NCBI GenBank assembly: GCA_934216615.1
Contig: CAKQCB010000001.1
Coordinates: 186,001 to 250,000 of the forward strand
Origin: an uncultured Anaerolineae bacterium
GTDB lineage: Bacteria > Chloroflexota > Anaerolineae > Aggregatilineales > Phototrophicaceae
Length of the DNA: 64,000 nt
Direction: 5' to 3'
Position numbers and translations under genes: made by a program. A model generated the notes under the pieces. The model worked only from the letters and a program-made list of their open reading frames with translations. It had not been told where the DNA came from and did no database searches. Numbering within the stretch: position 1 is the stretch's first letter; each line of letters opens with the position of its first letter. Shown here piece after piece: positions 1-9,144 of this stretch.

Positions 1-47
1 GTTATTTTCAAATGCAAGGGGCTGTACTTTAAGCCCCTTATCGCGCC

Positions 48-1988
48 TCATTTGTCGATGATATCCGTGCGATCAGTGGATAACGTGTCGGGTGTCGTTC
101 TTCCGCTGCTTCCACGTTGTAACAACTCATGAAATGCAAACCCCGCAACGAGGAACATCATTCTGCGGTTTTGAATCGGCAGGCTTTCCCATGTCAATGC
201 GCGCATCGCCGACATGCCTAAAGCAATATAGTATTCCGCCCAAACGTCAGTGACAGCTAAACATTCGCGCGCAATTTCTAAAATGGAGGCCATCGATTTT
301 GCGCACGCACCAAAATGGCTGTGTTGAGCAGAAAGTAAGGTGATCGCGCGGTCATCTTTGCGGTGCACGGCAATGATAAGATCAAGCGTGGATCGGATGG
401 TACTCCACTCACCATCGAGCGGGCGAATGAGCAGATCATTGATGAAACTGTTCATCAGATTGGCCCAGTCAAAAATGATATGACCGATGCGGGTTTGGGC
501 AAAGTCGATCAAAAATGCACTTCGGTTCACGCCGATCAAGATATTGCCAAAGTGTAAGTCCCCATGAATACGGCTTTCAGCCCCTGTGATGTACAACTTC
601 AAGATTTCGGGGTATCGCGTGAGCGGGTTCGGCAATTCAGGAATCAGCAAACTGCCCGGAATCGTCGGCGTGGTCGTGGCAAAATCTGGATTGAGGGCGC
701 CAATCGCCAACGTCAAAATATCATCACGGTTCTTTTCGACGCGCCCCGTGATCACTTCGACAGGTTCCCCTGTATAGAACGCCGTTTTTGAAAGGTCTAC
801 TTCTAAAATATTGATTTTGTACGGGCGTTGAATCGCATCATTTTGCCCGCTAGGGGTGAGCTGGATCAGTTTGCGGTCTTTATCGACCTTGCTCACGATG
901 AAATTTTCAAGCTGTACCTGTGTGCCGTAGTCGAGGTTTTGTACACGACTGGCGCGAATTGGGTCGCGAATCACCGCTTCGGGTTGGTCGATGCTGTCGT
1001 CATATTCAAGCGTGAGCAGTGGGGGAAGCATCCAATCGTATTCCGTCCACACTTGGAAACGGTAGGGGCGTTGGTTGACCCACCACATCGGCCGAAATTG
1101 AGTGAAGACCTGATCGTAAATCCACTGGCCGATGCTCTCTAAGCCGATCTCTTGAACCACGACTCGTAAATCTGGCGGGGTGTGGTCTGCCCCTGCGATG
1201 AACGTGTACTTTAATCCTGCCAGTTGAGAGAACTCATCAATGGTGGGTTTTTCTTCTAACCGCGCTGTGAGCGCGGGTAAGGCCGAGCGTACATATTGAT
1301 CGTAGCGGTTCGCCTCTTGATAGATGATGTTGGAGTGATCCATTTTGACGACGACGGGCGCATCCGTAAGTCCATCACTACGGACGGGGGAAATGACCAA
1401 CACCAACGCCGATGTATAGCCGTTGGTGAGCTGACGCTCGATGCGGATTTTGGCATAGCCTAAAAACATGCGTCTCAATAAACGGTGATGATCTTCGGTG
1501 ATCGCCACGCTGTTCAAGCTCTCGCTGTATTCAATGGTGATTTGGATCATGCCGATTTGGTTTGAGGAAGCGATTTCCAGTAACCCATTGCGTAACTCTT
1601 TTAAGTTCACACCGAGTTTGGTCATGACGCGCACAGGAATATTATCGTTCTCATCGAGAATCGCCTGTAAAATATCGCGTTCGATTGTGTCGTTCCGACC
1701 ATCTTCAAGGCGTAGGTCATTGGCAATACTGGTGATGCTTTTGACGCGCTCACTGTGTGGGGTTCCGGTATGAAAGGTCGCTTTGACCCCTTTTCCCACA
1801 TATTTACGAATCGCATCCGTGATGTATTGCGCCGTCACCCCTTGGCGTTCCAGTAGCATGCGGGTGATGCTTCCCGGGTAGTCGAGCATCCCAATAAAAA
1901 GATGTTCCACGCCAATAAAGTGATGTTGCATCCGCGCAGATTCTTGCCGTGCATTGATCAGAATATCGTGATAAGAGAGTGCCGCCAT
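48..1988 (-). CDS. Clp_N / APH-like kinase fusion protein
   Basis: A 646-residue protein. Residues 1-140 resemble the double Clp_N repeat that binds substrates or adaptors in ClpA/ClpC (HHFIGVEHLFIGML near 22-35). No AAA+ module follows. Instead there is a kinase-like fold of the aminoglycoside phosphotransferase (APH) type: a putative N-lobe lysine in VVVK (K215) with E225, and a catalytic loop HGDLHFGN (H475, D477, N482) followed by LIDF (D495). Residues about 350-435 interrupt the kinase and look beta-rich (YGTQVQLENF, GEPVEVITGRV), possibly OB-like. Small-molecule or protein kinase activity is an inference. The gene follows the FHA gene by 6 bases, so the two are probably co-transcribed. 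Similar APH-like modules occur in predicted NTP-dependent conflict or signalling systems, but I cannot confirm membership. Fusion architecture is confident; role unknown. Confidence 0.8.
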   Translation of the reverse strand: MAALSYHDILINARQESARMQHHFIGVEHLFIGMLDYPGSITRMLLERQGVTAQYITDAIRKYVGKGVKATFHTGTPHSERVKSITSIANDLRLEDGRNDTIERDILQAILDENDNIPVRVMTKLGVNLKELRNGLLEIASSNQIGMIQITIEYSESLNSVAITEDHHRLLRRMFLGYAKIRIERQLTNGYTSALVLVISPVRSDGLTDAPVVVKMDHSNIIYQEANRYDQYVRSALPALTARLEEKPTIDEFSQLAGLKYTFIAGADHTPPDLRVVVQEIGLESIGQWIYDQVFTQFRPMWWVNQRPYRFQVWTEYDWMLPPLLTLEYDDSIDQPEAVIRDPIRASRVQNLDYGTQVQLENFIVSKVDKDRKLIQLTPSGQNDAIQRPYKINILEVDLSKTAFYTGEPVEVITGRVEKNRDDILTLAIGALNPDFATTTPTIPGSLLIPELPNPLTRYPEILKLYITGAESRIHGDLHFGNILIGVNRSAFLIDFAQTRIGHIIFDWANLMNSFINDLLIRPLDGEWSTIRSTLDLIIAVHRKDDRAITLLSAQHSHFGACAKSMASILEIARECLAVTDVWAEYYIALGMSAMRALTWESLPIQNRRMMFLVAGFAFHELLQRGSSGRTTPDTLSTDRTDIIDK

Positions 1989-1994
1989 TGGGTT

Positions 1995-2372
1995 TTAGCT
2001 CTCAGCCTGAATACGAAGCCATGTACGCCCGATTTTAAACAGTTCCCCAACTTGGATCGGGACAGGGGTTTCTTTCACTTGCTGTCCTTCAAGTAAGGTG
2101 GGACTGTCGAGAAAAGTCCCGTTTCGACTTCCATTGTCTTGTAAGTACCACTGCCCATCATGATAGGTTAAACAGGCGTGGGTTCGCGAAATTGTGGCAT
2201 CTTGTTCGATCACAAGATCGTTGCCATCCGTTTTTCGCCCGATGCGTAAAATCCAGCGTTTATGTTCGTCGTAGATGCCGTCATGGGGGTCTTGTGATGA
2301 AAATACTTTCACTTCACCGTCGTAGAGGCCACTCATAAACATAATAGAAATTTCAATTACATGTGCATTCAT
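1995..2372 (-). CDS. FHA domain protein
   Basis: A 125-residue protein that is nearly all one forkhead-associated (FHA) domain. The hallmarks are in order: RIGR, then SRTH, then NGSRNGTF. FHA domains bind phosphothreonine peptides, so this protein probably recognises a phosphorylated partner. There is no signal peptide or membrane segment. It lies immediately upstream of the Clp_N/APH-like kinase gene on the same strand (6-base gap), which suggests that the pair form a kinase and phospho-reader unit. The partner and substrate are unknown. Confidence 0.9.
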   Translation of the reverse strand: MNAHVIEISIMFMSGLYDGEVKVFSSQDPHDGIYDEHKRWILRIGRKTDGNDLVIEQDATISRTHACLTYHDGQWYLQDNGSRNGTFLDSPTLLEGQQVKETPVPIQVGELFKIGRTWLRIQAES

Positions 2373-2549
2373 AGAAATGGAATCAACTGAATTTTACGGA
2401 TGAATAATGTGTTTTTAAGTATATATCAGGTTGATCATTCCATTGAGTGTCTTGATGCTACAGTGTTCAAACCACCTTTTTATCGTAGGGGGATTTTGCC
2501 AGTACAATAATCATCAATGGTTCCTCTTTCACACATATAAGGTTTCTTG

Positions 2550-3545
2550 ATGATGAAATTATTCTTTTTGCTGGTTCTCGCTGCGATGGTGTTCCAAGTT
2601 TCAGCGGTGGATGCTCAAAGCGAAGATCAATCCCCTGTTTGGCCGGAACAGGTTTATGCCCCTTATATTTATCCAAATTACAACCTGTCCATGCTTGCGG
2701 ATGAACTTGGGCTGAAATATTTCACCTTAGCTTTTGTCTTGGATGGGGGAAATTGTCAGCCTCGCTGGGGCGGAAGCACGCAGTTGGGGCAGTATTTCTT
2801 GCTCCAAGACATCGAACGCTTACGCGAACAGGGTGGAGATGTCATCGTTTCGTTGGGTGGAGCCGGTGGGAATGAACTCGGTTTGACGTGCCCCGATGTC
2901 GAAACCTTGACGGCGGCGTATCAACGTGTGATTGATACGCTCGAAGTAACCCATCTAGATTTTGATATCGAAGGTGATGAAATTCGTGATCCAGAGTCGA
3001 TTGCGCGACGCTCAGAAGCAATCGCGTCATTACAATCTACCAATGAAAATCTGGTCGTTTCGTTCACTTTGCCTGTCATCCCGACGGGGTTAACAAACGA
3101 AGGTATCGCGGTTTTGCAATCTGCCATTGATCACGGGGTGATGATTGATATCATCAATTTGATGACGATGAATTTTGGCGAATCTTTCCCCTCAGACCAA
3201 ATGGGAGAGAATACCATCCAAGCGGCGCACAGCTTGCACGAACAATTACAGGCTTTATATCCCGACGCTGACCCTGATGATTTATGGGGGATGATCGGTT
3301 TGACCCCGATGATCGGCATCAACGATGTGCAAGCCGAAATCTTCACTTTAGAAGATGCGTCACTCGTCACCGAGTTTGCGCAAACACAGGGCATCGGCTT
3401 GTTGAGTATCTGGTCCGTCGATCGCGATCATGAGTGCATCAGCGGGCAAGCCGCCTTAATGCCAACGTGCAGCGGCACGTTGCAAGAAGATTACGCATTC
3501 TCTATCATTTTTCAGGCGTTCACCAGCACAGTTGAGGATGAGTAA
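2550..3545 (+). CDS. secreted GH18-family (chitinase-like) protein
   Basis: About 331 residues, beginning with a clear Sec signal peptide (hydrophobic LFFLLVLAAMVFQVSA, cut near AVDAQ). The body has the GH18 TIM-barrel signature: VSLGGAGG (strand 3) and LDFDIEG (strand 4). The Glu of the DxxDxDxE motif is the catalytic acid that acts on beta-1,4-linked GlcNAc polymers. The C-terminal part (ISIWSVDRD) fits the last barrel strand. There is no carbohydrate-binding module, so it is a bare catalytic domain. Three start codons sit in tandem (TTG 2547, ATG 2550, ATG 2553), and an ATG is preferred. It is a single gene, divergent from the FHA gene. The substrate could be chitin, peptidoglycan or another N-acetylglucosamine glycan. 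Confidence 0.85.
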   Translation: MMKLFFLLVLAAMVFQVSAVDAQSEDQSPVWPEQVYAPYIYPNYNLSMLADELGLKYFTLAFVLDGGNCQPRWGGSTQLGQYFLLQDIERLREQGGDVIVSLGGAGGNELGLTCPDVETLTAAYQRVIDTLEVTHLDFDIEGDEIRDPESIARRSEAIASLQSTNENLVVSFTLPVIPTGLTNEGIAVLQSAIDHGVMIDIINLMTMNFGESFPSDQMGENTIQAAHSLHEQLQALYPDADPDDLWGMIGLTPMIGINDVQAEIFTLEDASLVTEFAQTQGIGLLSIWSVDRDHECISGQAALMPTCSGTLQEDYAFSIIFQAFTSTVEDE

Positions 3546-3628
3546 AACCAATCTTGTGCTTGCAAGTGCCTGTGAAATATGTTACTGTTTTCAGGTGCTT
3601 GTCAAAAGCATGGTAGATTAACAACATA

Positions 3629-3727
3629 CTCTTATCCAGAGCAGTGGAGGGAACGGCCCTACGAAACTGCGGCAACCCCCTAAAAGGGAAGGTGCTAAAT
3701 CCGTCAGAGTTTTCTGGAAGATGAGAG
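3629..3727 (+). ncRNA. SAM-I riboswitch (S-box)
   Basis: Leader RNA with the S-box consensus: a P1 helix formed by CTCTTATC (3629-3636) and GATGAGAG (3720-3727), the core GAGGGAACGGCCC..GAAA, GCGGCAACC, and AAGGTGCTAAATCC. This class binds S-adenosylmethionine and usually turns off methionine genes. A strong intrinsic terminator follows 28 bases later, before the cystathionine gamma-synthase start, fitting transcription attenuation when SAM is abundant. Confidence 0.95.
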
Positions 3728-3755
3728 CGAATTTCTAGTGATAGACAACTATGAA

Positions 3756-3790
3756 ACGACCTCAAATCTTCTTGAGGTCGTTTTTATTTG
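3756..3790 (+). terminator. riboswitch-controlled intrinsic terminator
   Basis: Perfect 10-bp stem (ACGACCTCAA 3756-3765 with TTGAGGTCGT 3772-3781), 6-base loop, then a T-rich run. It lies between the SAM-I aptamer and the downstream coding start, so it is the expression platform of the riboswitch. Confidence 0.9.
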
Positions 3791-3845
3791 CGACCTCAGC
3801 AAGATTTTGTATACACCGTATCTGTTGAATGAGGAAAAGAAGCTG

Positions 3846-5159
3846 ATGTCTCACGATCAACTGGACAATTTTATGAACGACAATGAACGTCGTGAAAATG
3901 CTCGCATTCGCCAAAAAGGGCCGAGCACGCGCTCTGTTCACGGGGGAAGTCGTCGTCGTAAGGCGTATAACTCGCTACACACGCCGATTGTACAGACCGC
4001 AACCTATACCTTCCGCGATACCCAAGACTTGATCGATTTTATGGAGCGGAAAGATTGGGATGAAGGGGAAGATCGTGAAGAATATGGGCGTTATGGAAAC
4101 CCCACCACCAACGCCGTTGAACGTAAACTCGCGGCCTTAGATGGAGGTGATGCAGCCGTCCTCTATGCTTCCGGCATGAATGCGATCACGTCTGTATTGT
4201 TAAGTATGTTGTCTTCCGGCACACACATCGTCATGACGAATGACTGTTACCGCCGAACCCGCCAATTCTGTCAAACCATTCTGAAACGCATGGGGATTGA
4301 AACTACAGTCGTGCCGATGGGCGATTATCAGGCGATGGAAGATGCCATCATCCCCAAACAAACCCGCATTATCATCTCTGAAAGTCCCACCAATCCGTAT
4401 TTGCGCATCGCTGACTTAGAACGTTTCGCTGATATTGGGCGCCGTCATAAAGTGGTGACGATGATCGACAGCACCTTTGCCACGCCGATCAATCAACGTC
4501 CGCTGGAATGGGGCATTGATCTAGTAGTTCACAGCGCGACCAAATATCTAGGCGGGCATAACGATCTTTTAGCGGGCGTAGTCGTCGGGCGTGGTGAACG
4601 GATGCAAGCCCTGCGCGATGCCCGCGGGATTTTAGGCGGGGTGGTAGACCCACAAGCCGCGTTCCTTGTGGATCGTGGGTTGAAAACATTAGGCGTGCGC
4701 ATGGGGCAACATAATGCCAACGCTTTAGCCGTTGCGCGTTATTTAGAATCTCATCCTGCAATTGAGCAAGTGTGGTACCCGGGCTTGCCCTCACATCCAG
4801 ACCATGCGATTGCGACTGAGCAAATGAGCGCTTTTGGCGGGGTGATCACGTTTTGTGTGAAGGGCGATTTACGCTCTACTGCGGACTTCATTGACCGTCT
4901 GCAAATTCCGTATATCGCCCCTAGCTTGGGTGGGACGGAAAGTTTGATCGAACAACCTGCGATTGTCAGCTATTGGGATAAATCCAGCGAAGAACGCGCT
5001 GCTTTAGGCATTAGTGATAATCTGGTGCGGTTTGCAGTGGGGATTGAAGACACCGACGATCTTTTGGCCGACCTTGAACAAGGTTTGTCCGGCGTTCCGG
5101 AATATCAATCCCAACGGCGTAACTTATCCGAATTATGGGAATCACGTTTCCGTAATTAA
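3846..5159 (+). CDS. metB: cystathionine gamma-synthase (plant-type trans-sulfuration enzyme)
   Basis: PLP-dependent Cys/Met metabolism enzyme of 437 residues. It joins an activated homoserine to cysteine to give cystathionine in methionine synthesis. The PLP lysine is K233 in SATKYLGGHND. Other family motifs are EYGRYGNPT (80-87), YASGMNAI, ESPTNP and D208 in MIDSTFATP. From memory of the family, the blocks GRYGNPTT, TNDCYRRTR, ESPTNPYLR and FATPINQ look more like plant cystathionine gamma-synthase than enterobacterial MetB. The open frame runs back to 3738 through the terminator. The real start is ATG 3846, which has the ribosome site GAGGAAAAG; an upstream start would place coding sequence in the attenuator. 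Controlled by the SAM-I riboswitch. An O-acylhomoserine sulfhydrylase is the main alternative. Confidence 0.88.
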   Translation: MSHDQLDNFMNDNERRENARIRQKGPSTRSVHGGSRRRKAYNSLHTPIVQTATYTFRDTQDLIDFMERKDWDEGEDREEYGRYGNPTTNAVERKLAALDGGDAAVLYASGMNAITSVLLSMLSSGTHIVMTNDCYRRTRQFCQTILKRMGIETTVVPMGDYQAMEDAIIPKQTRIIISESPTNPYLRIADLERFADIGRRHKVVTMIDSTFATPINQRPLEWGIDLVVHSATKYLGGHNDLLAGVVVGRGERMQALRDARGILGGVVDPQAAFLVDRGLKTLGVRMGQHNANALAVARYLESHPAIEQVWYPGLPSHPDHAIATEQMSAFGGVITFCVKGDLRSTADFIDRLQIPYIAPSLGGTESLIEQPAIVSYWDKSSEERAALGISDNLVRFAVGIEDTDDLLADLEQGLSGVPEYQSQRRNLSELWESRFRN

Positions 5160-5180
5160 CGTTCGTTTTTGAGTGAGCAT

Positions 5181-5220
5181 AAAACCAGCGGTGAATCATT
5201 ATCTTCACCGCTGGTTTTTT
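5181..5220. terminator. bidirectional intrinsic terminator
   Basis: A 14-bp stem (AAACCAGCGGTGAA with TTCACCGCTGGTTT) with an A run before and a T run after. It serves both metB (+) and the convergent thrC (-). Confidence 0.92.
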
Positions 5221-5230
5221 ATTTCGGAAG

Positions 5231-6508
5231 TTAACGCGTAATCACTTCGCGTAAAGATTCTAAAGTAGCCTCAGCATCATAGATGGGGGTGGGGTGCAGC
5301 GCATGGATGTTGGGCAGGGTGTTTTTATGGTAGTTCACAGTGGCATCGGGGTCTTTGAGAACATGCCCCGTCAAAATGCCAACGACAGTTTCATGAGGGC
5401 TGATCACACCTTGTTCCACCAGTTTGCGCAAGCCCGCTAACGAACAGGCCGACGCAGGTTCACAGCCAATGCCTTGACCATCAATCATCGCTTTGGCATC
5501 CATGATCTGCTGGTCGGTCACTTCTTCCACAACCCCATGTGTCCACTCAATCGCACGTTTGGCTTTTTTGTAGTTTGCAGGCGCACCAATCTTGATTGCC
5601 GACGCGATGGTTTCAGCGTGGACAGGCTCGTAAGTGGCGAAGTTCGCTTTGTAGGATTGATAGAGCGGGTTGGCCCCTGACGCTTGGATGATCGCAAGGC
5701 GTGGCATTCGGTCGATCAATCCCAGTTGATGCAGTTCGTATAAGGCTTTGCCAAAGGCAGCGCTGTTGCCCAAGTTCCCGCCCGGGCAGATGATCCAATC
5801 CGGAACTTGCCATTGGAGTTGTTGAATCGCCTCAAAGATGATCGCTTTTTGCCCCTCAACACGGAAGGGATTCACAGAATTTAAAACGTAGATGCCAAAT
5901 TCTGTCGAGATTTCGCGCACCAACTGAAGATTCTTGTCATAGTCGGCGGGGATGCGGATGCACGTCGCGCCATAAGCTAACGCTTGAGAGAGTTTGCCAA
6001 TAGGAATCTCTTTATTTTCTAAGAAGATGATGCCTTCAAACCCACTAAACGCCGCATACGAAGCGAGCGATGCGGACGTATTCCCTGTAGACGCACAGGC
6101 GACACGACGCATATCCATCAAGTTTGCTTGGGTGAACCCGCCTGTCATGCCACGATCTTTAAATGATCCTGTCGGGTTTTCACCTTCATGTTTTAAATGG
6201 AGGCGGGCAACCCCCGCCCATTCAGCCAAACGGGGTGTCGCATACAGGTTGGTGTTCCCTTCTTGGCGACTGATGATTTTTTCATTCGGCGCGTCGGGGT
6301 TGATCAGTTCTTTATAACGCCAAACCCCGCTGTTATATGGAAACTCCAACGTGCCGAGGCGCGCATCAAAGGTTTCACGGGTGATGGTCGTTCGCAGAGT
6401 CTCCAAATCATGAATGACATCTAGCAATCCACCACATTCGCAAGTGTAAATCACTTCGTTTGTGGGGTATATACGCTGACAATCCATACATTGGAGTACA
6501 CTTGGCAT
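5231..6508 (-). CDS. thrC: threonine synthase
   Basis: A 425-residue PLP enzyme that converts O-phosphohomoserine to threonine. An N-terminal zinc-ribbon-like segment (C7, C10, C23, C25) is typical of the longer class II/archaeal-like threonine synthases. The PLP lysine is K117 in NPTGSFKDRG. The phosphate-binding loop GGNLGNS and the ACASTGNTSAS block are also present. The frame extends upstream to 6589, but ATG 6508 with the ribosome site AGAGGA five bases before it is preferred and avoids running into the divergent thrB. It is convergent with metB and divergent from thrB across 86 bases. It competes with cystathionine gamma-synthase if that enzyme uses O-phosphohomoserine. Confidence 0.95.
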   Translation of the reverse strand: MPSVLQCMDCQRIYPTNEVIYTCECGGLLDVIHDLETLRTTITRETFDARLGTLEFPYNSGVWRYKELINPDAPNEKIISRQEGNTNLYATPRLAEWAGVARLHLKHEGENPTGSFKDRGMTGGFTQANLMDMRRVACASTGNTSASLASYAAFSGFEGIIFLENKEIPIGKLSQALAYGATCIRIPADYDKNLQLVREISTEFGIYVLNSVNPFRVEGQKAIIFEAIQQLQWQVPDWIICPGGNLGNSAAFGKALYELHQLGLIDRMPRLAIIQASGANPLYQSYKANFATYEPVHAETIASAIKIGAPANYKKAKRAIEWTHGVVEEVTDQQIMDAKAMIDGQGIGCEPASACSLAGLRKLVEQGVISPHETVVGILTGHVLKDPDATVNYHKNTLPNIHALHPTPIYDAEATLESLREVITR

Positions 6509-6594
6509 AGTTTCCTCTTTGAAATTTACCCGTGAGATAAGAGAATAAGATAACATTCTTATGAAAGCATTTCCTTTTAAGGATAGCATCTCCT

Positions 6595-7536
6595 ATGCCA
6601 AAGAAAAGAGTTGAGGTATTCGCGCCTGCTACCGTTGCCAATCTTGGAGTGGGCTTTGACATCTTAGGTCTAGCTTTACAAGCCCCCGGCGACACCATCA
6701 TTGCTGAGTTCAGTGAAGAAGCTGGTATTCGCATTGTCAGCCAAACTGGAGAGGGCGGACGTTTACCCTTAGACCCTGCCAAAAATACGGCGGGCGTTGC
6801 GGGGTTGGCTGTGCTAGAAAAGCTCAAAACGCCTTATGGGGTGAATCTCACCATTCATAAAGGGCTTCCGCTAGCCAGTGGGATGGGCAGCAGTGCGGCG
6901 AGCGCGGTAGGCGCGGCGTTTGCGGTGAACGCACTTTTTGATGCACCGTTGAGTCGTGAAGAACTTTTACCCTGTGCCTTAGAAGGTGAAGCGTTGGTCA
7001 GCGGGTATCATGCAGACAATGCTGCCCCCTGTCTATTAGGTGGAATCACGCTCACATTGGGGACGAGCCTTGACCGCATCTACAAACTTCCTGTGCCAGA
7101 AAATCTGTTTTTTGCGTTGGTGACCCCCGCCGTCGAAGTCCCGACAGCAGAAGCGCGGGCGGCACTTCCTCAAAAAGTAGATTTAAAAACGATGGTGTAC
7201 CAGACGGGCGGTGTTGCGATGCTGGTTGATGCTATCTACCGTCAAGACCTTGTTGCAATGGCGGCGGCGATGGAAAGTGATGAAGTCATCGAACCTGCAC
7301 GCCAACATCTGATGCCCAAATTGCAAGCGATTCGCCAAGCATCGAAGGCGGTGGGGGCATTGGGCTTGGTCATCAGCGGGGCAGGGCCAACTTTATGTGC
7401 TGTTTGTGACCGTGCTGATACTGCGCATCAAGTGACGTTGGCAATGCAACAAATCTACGCGGACGCGGGCATTGGTTGCATTACCCGTGTGACGCAAACC
7501 GATCCTGATGGGGCAAAAATCATCGATATGGAATAG
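6595..7536 (+). CDS. thrB: homoserine kinase
   Basis: A 313-residue GHMP kinase that phosphorylates homoserine to O-phosphohomoserine with ATP. The N-terminal block (FAPATVANLGVGFDILG) and the GHMP ATP loop LASGMGSSAAS near residues 95-105 are typical of ThrB, as is the late GLVISGAGPT motif. Its length matches the family. It diverges from thrC, with overlapping promoter regions in the 86-base gap. Together with thrC and metB it sets a local threonine/methionine branch point. Confidence 0.96.
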   Translation: MPKKRVEVFAPATVANLGVGFDILGLALQAPGDTIIAEFSEEAGIRIVSQTGEGGRLPLDPAKNTAGVAGLAVLEKLKTPYGVNLTIHKGLPLASGMGSSAASAVGAAFAVNALFDAPLSREELLPCALEGEALVSGYHADNAAPCLLGGITLTLGTSLDRIYKLPVPENLFFALVTPAVEVPTAEARAALPQKVDLKTMVYQTGGVAMLVDAIYRQDLVAMAAAMESDEVIEPARQHLMPKLQAIRQASKAVGALGLVISGAGPTLCAVCDRADTAHQVTLAMQQIYADAGIGCITRVTQTDPDGAKIIDME

Positions 7537-7569
7537 GCTCAAATGATGCCAATAGAGTTTGTGAAAAAG

Positions 7570-7598
7570 TTGACAAACAGCCTTCGCAAATCTATACT
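7570..7598 (+). promoter_or_regulatory. sigma70-type promoter of the aldehyde dehydrogenase gene
   Basis: TTGACA (7570-7575), a 17-base spacer and TATACT (7593-7598). It lies about 70 bases before the ALDH start, so transcription would start near 7605. Confidence 0.8.
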
Positions 7599-7668
7599 CA
7601 CGCTTTGAAATATGCCTATTTTTAGAAGAAAATTAATTTTTGCGTATCTTGTTAGAAAGCGGTGTTGA

Positions 7669-9144
7669 ATGTCTGAACTCATCAAGAATTACGTTGCTGG
7701 AGAATGGACCGAAGGCTCGTCAAGCGAACGTTTTGACACCTTTAACCCAGCGACGGAAGAATTGATTGCGCCTGCAATTCGCAGTAGTGTTGATGATGTG
7801 AATGCGGCTGTTGCTGCGGCAAAAGCGGCTTATCCTGAATGGCGTTTGATGCCAGCCCCACGCCGTGGCGAAATCTTATACGCAGTGGCGCAAGTGCTGA
7901 CACAACGCAAAGAAGAAGTTTCCCGCCTCATGACCCAAGAAATGGGCAAAGTGCTTTCTGAAGCGCGGGGCGATGTGCAAGAAGCGATTGATATGGCCTA
8001 TTTTATGGGGGGGGAAGGGCGCCGTATGCACGGCTATACCGCCCCTGTAGAAATGCCTGATAAGTTTGGGATGGCCCTGCGCGATTCGGTTGGCGTCATC
8101 GGCTTAGTGACCCCTTGGAATTTTCCTGTCGCGGTCCCCAGTTGGAAGATGCTTCCGGCACTTGTCGCAGGGAATACCGTTGTTTGGAAACCCTCTGAAG
8201 AAACACCCGCCATCTCTGCTTTATTTGTGAAGATTTTTGAAGAAGCAGGCCTGCCCGCAGGCGTGTTGAACTTGGTCAACGGCGACGGTGCAACTGGCGC
8301 GGCGTTGGTCAGTCACCCAGATGTCCGTGTGATTTCGTTCACAGGCTCTACCCAAACAGGGTTGAAGGTGTATACCCAAGCGGCCAGCATGGGCAAGAAA
8401 GTCTGTTTGGAAATGGGCGGTAAAAACGCGATCATCGTTTTGGATGACGCAAATCTTGATCTCGCGGTCAAGGCCATCACATGGAGCGCTTACGGAACAA
8501 CAGGTCAACGGTGTACCGCGACCAGCCGTATTATCGTTCAGTCAGGGATCAAAGCACGTTTGATCGAGGCGTTAGAAGCACGTGCCAATGAAATTAAAGT
8601 GGGATACGGCCTTGTCGATGGCATGGAAGTCGGGCCACTCGTCAACCAAAAAGCCCTCGAAAAAGTTGAGCAGTACGTAGAAATTGGCAAAAATGAAGGC
8701 GCTCGTTTGGTCACAGGCGGCAAGCGCGCTGACGGTGACGGTTACTTCTATGAGCCGACCTTATTTGCGGATGTCACGCCTAGCATGCGCATCGCGACCG
8801 AAGAAATTTTTGGCCCTGTGCTGTCGGTGATCGAAGTAGGATCGCTAGAAGAAGCTGTTGAGGTCAATAACAGCGTGATCTACGGGCTTTCGAGCAGTAT
8901 CTTCACTGAAAATGTGAACGCCGCTTTCCGCGCAATCCGCGATTTGACGACGGGGATTGTGTACATCAACCACGGGACGACGGGCGCTGAAATTCAGTTC
9001 CCCTTCGGTGGTACACGGGGTACGGGAAATGGGATGCGTGAAGCAGGTCAAACTGCGTTAGACAGCTTCACGGAATGGAAATCCGTTTATGTCGATTACA
9101 GTGGACGTTTACAACGCGCTCAGATTGATAACCGTGAAGGGTAA
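7669..9144 (+). CDS. aldehyde dehydrogenase family protein
   Basis: A 491-residue NAD(P)-dependent aldehyde dehydrogenase. Catalytic residues are visible: N151 in PWNFPVAV, E248 in LEMGGKN and the nucleophile C282 in GQRCTA. The cofactor-binding FTGSTQTG and the EEIFGPVLSV motif are in place. The family oxidises aldehydes to acids, but the sequence does not fix the substrate. Semialdehyde dehydrogenases acting on alpha-aminoadipate or alpha-ketoglutarate semialdehyde look similar. It appears to be monocistronic under its own promoter, between thrB and iscX. No frameshift or missing residue is seen. Confidence 0.92.
   Translation: MSELIKNYVAGEWTEGSSSERFDTFNPATEELIAPAIRSSVDDVNAAVAAAKAAYPEWRLMPAPRRGEILYAVAQVLTQRKEEVSRLMTQEMGKVLSEARGDVQEAIDMAYFMGGEGRRMHGYTAPVEMPDKFGMALRDSVGVIGLVTPWNFPVAVPSWKMLPALVAGNTVVWKPSEETPAISALFVKIFEEAGLPAGVLNLVNGDGATGAALVSHPDVRVISFTGSTQTGLKVYTQAASMGKKVCLEMGGKNAIIVLDDANLDLAVKAITWSAYGTTGQRCTATSRIIVQSGIKARLIEALEARANEIKVGYGLVDGMEVGPLVNQKALEKVEQYVEIGKNEGARLVTGGKRADGDGYFYEPTLFADVTPSMRIATEEIFGPVLSVIEVGSLEEAVEVNNSVIYGLSSSIFTENVNAAFRAIRDLTTGIVYINHGTTGAEIQFPFGGTRGTGNGMREAGQTALDSFTEWKSVYVDYSGRLQRAQIDNREG

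Noticed and set aside
15..40. GGGGCT/AGCCCC hairpin at the left edge as a terminator
   Set aside because: It has no T run on the transcribed minus side and the context is cut by the window edge. Possible, but too weak to list.
3738..3845. N-terminal extension of cystathionine gamma-synthase
   Set aside because: It passes through the riboswitch terminator and lacks a proper start site; ATG 3846 has a good ribosome site.
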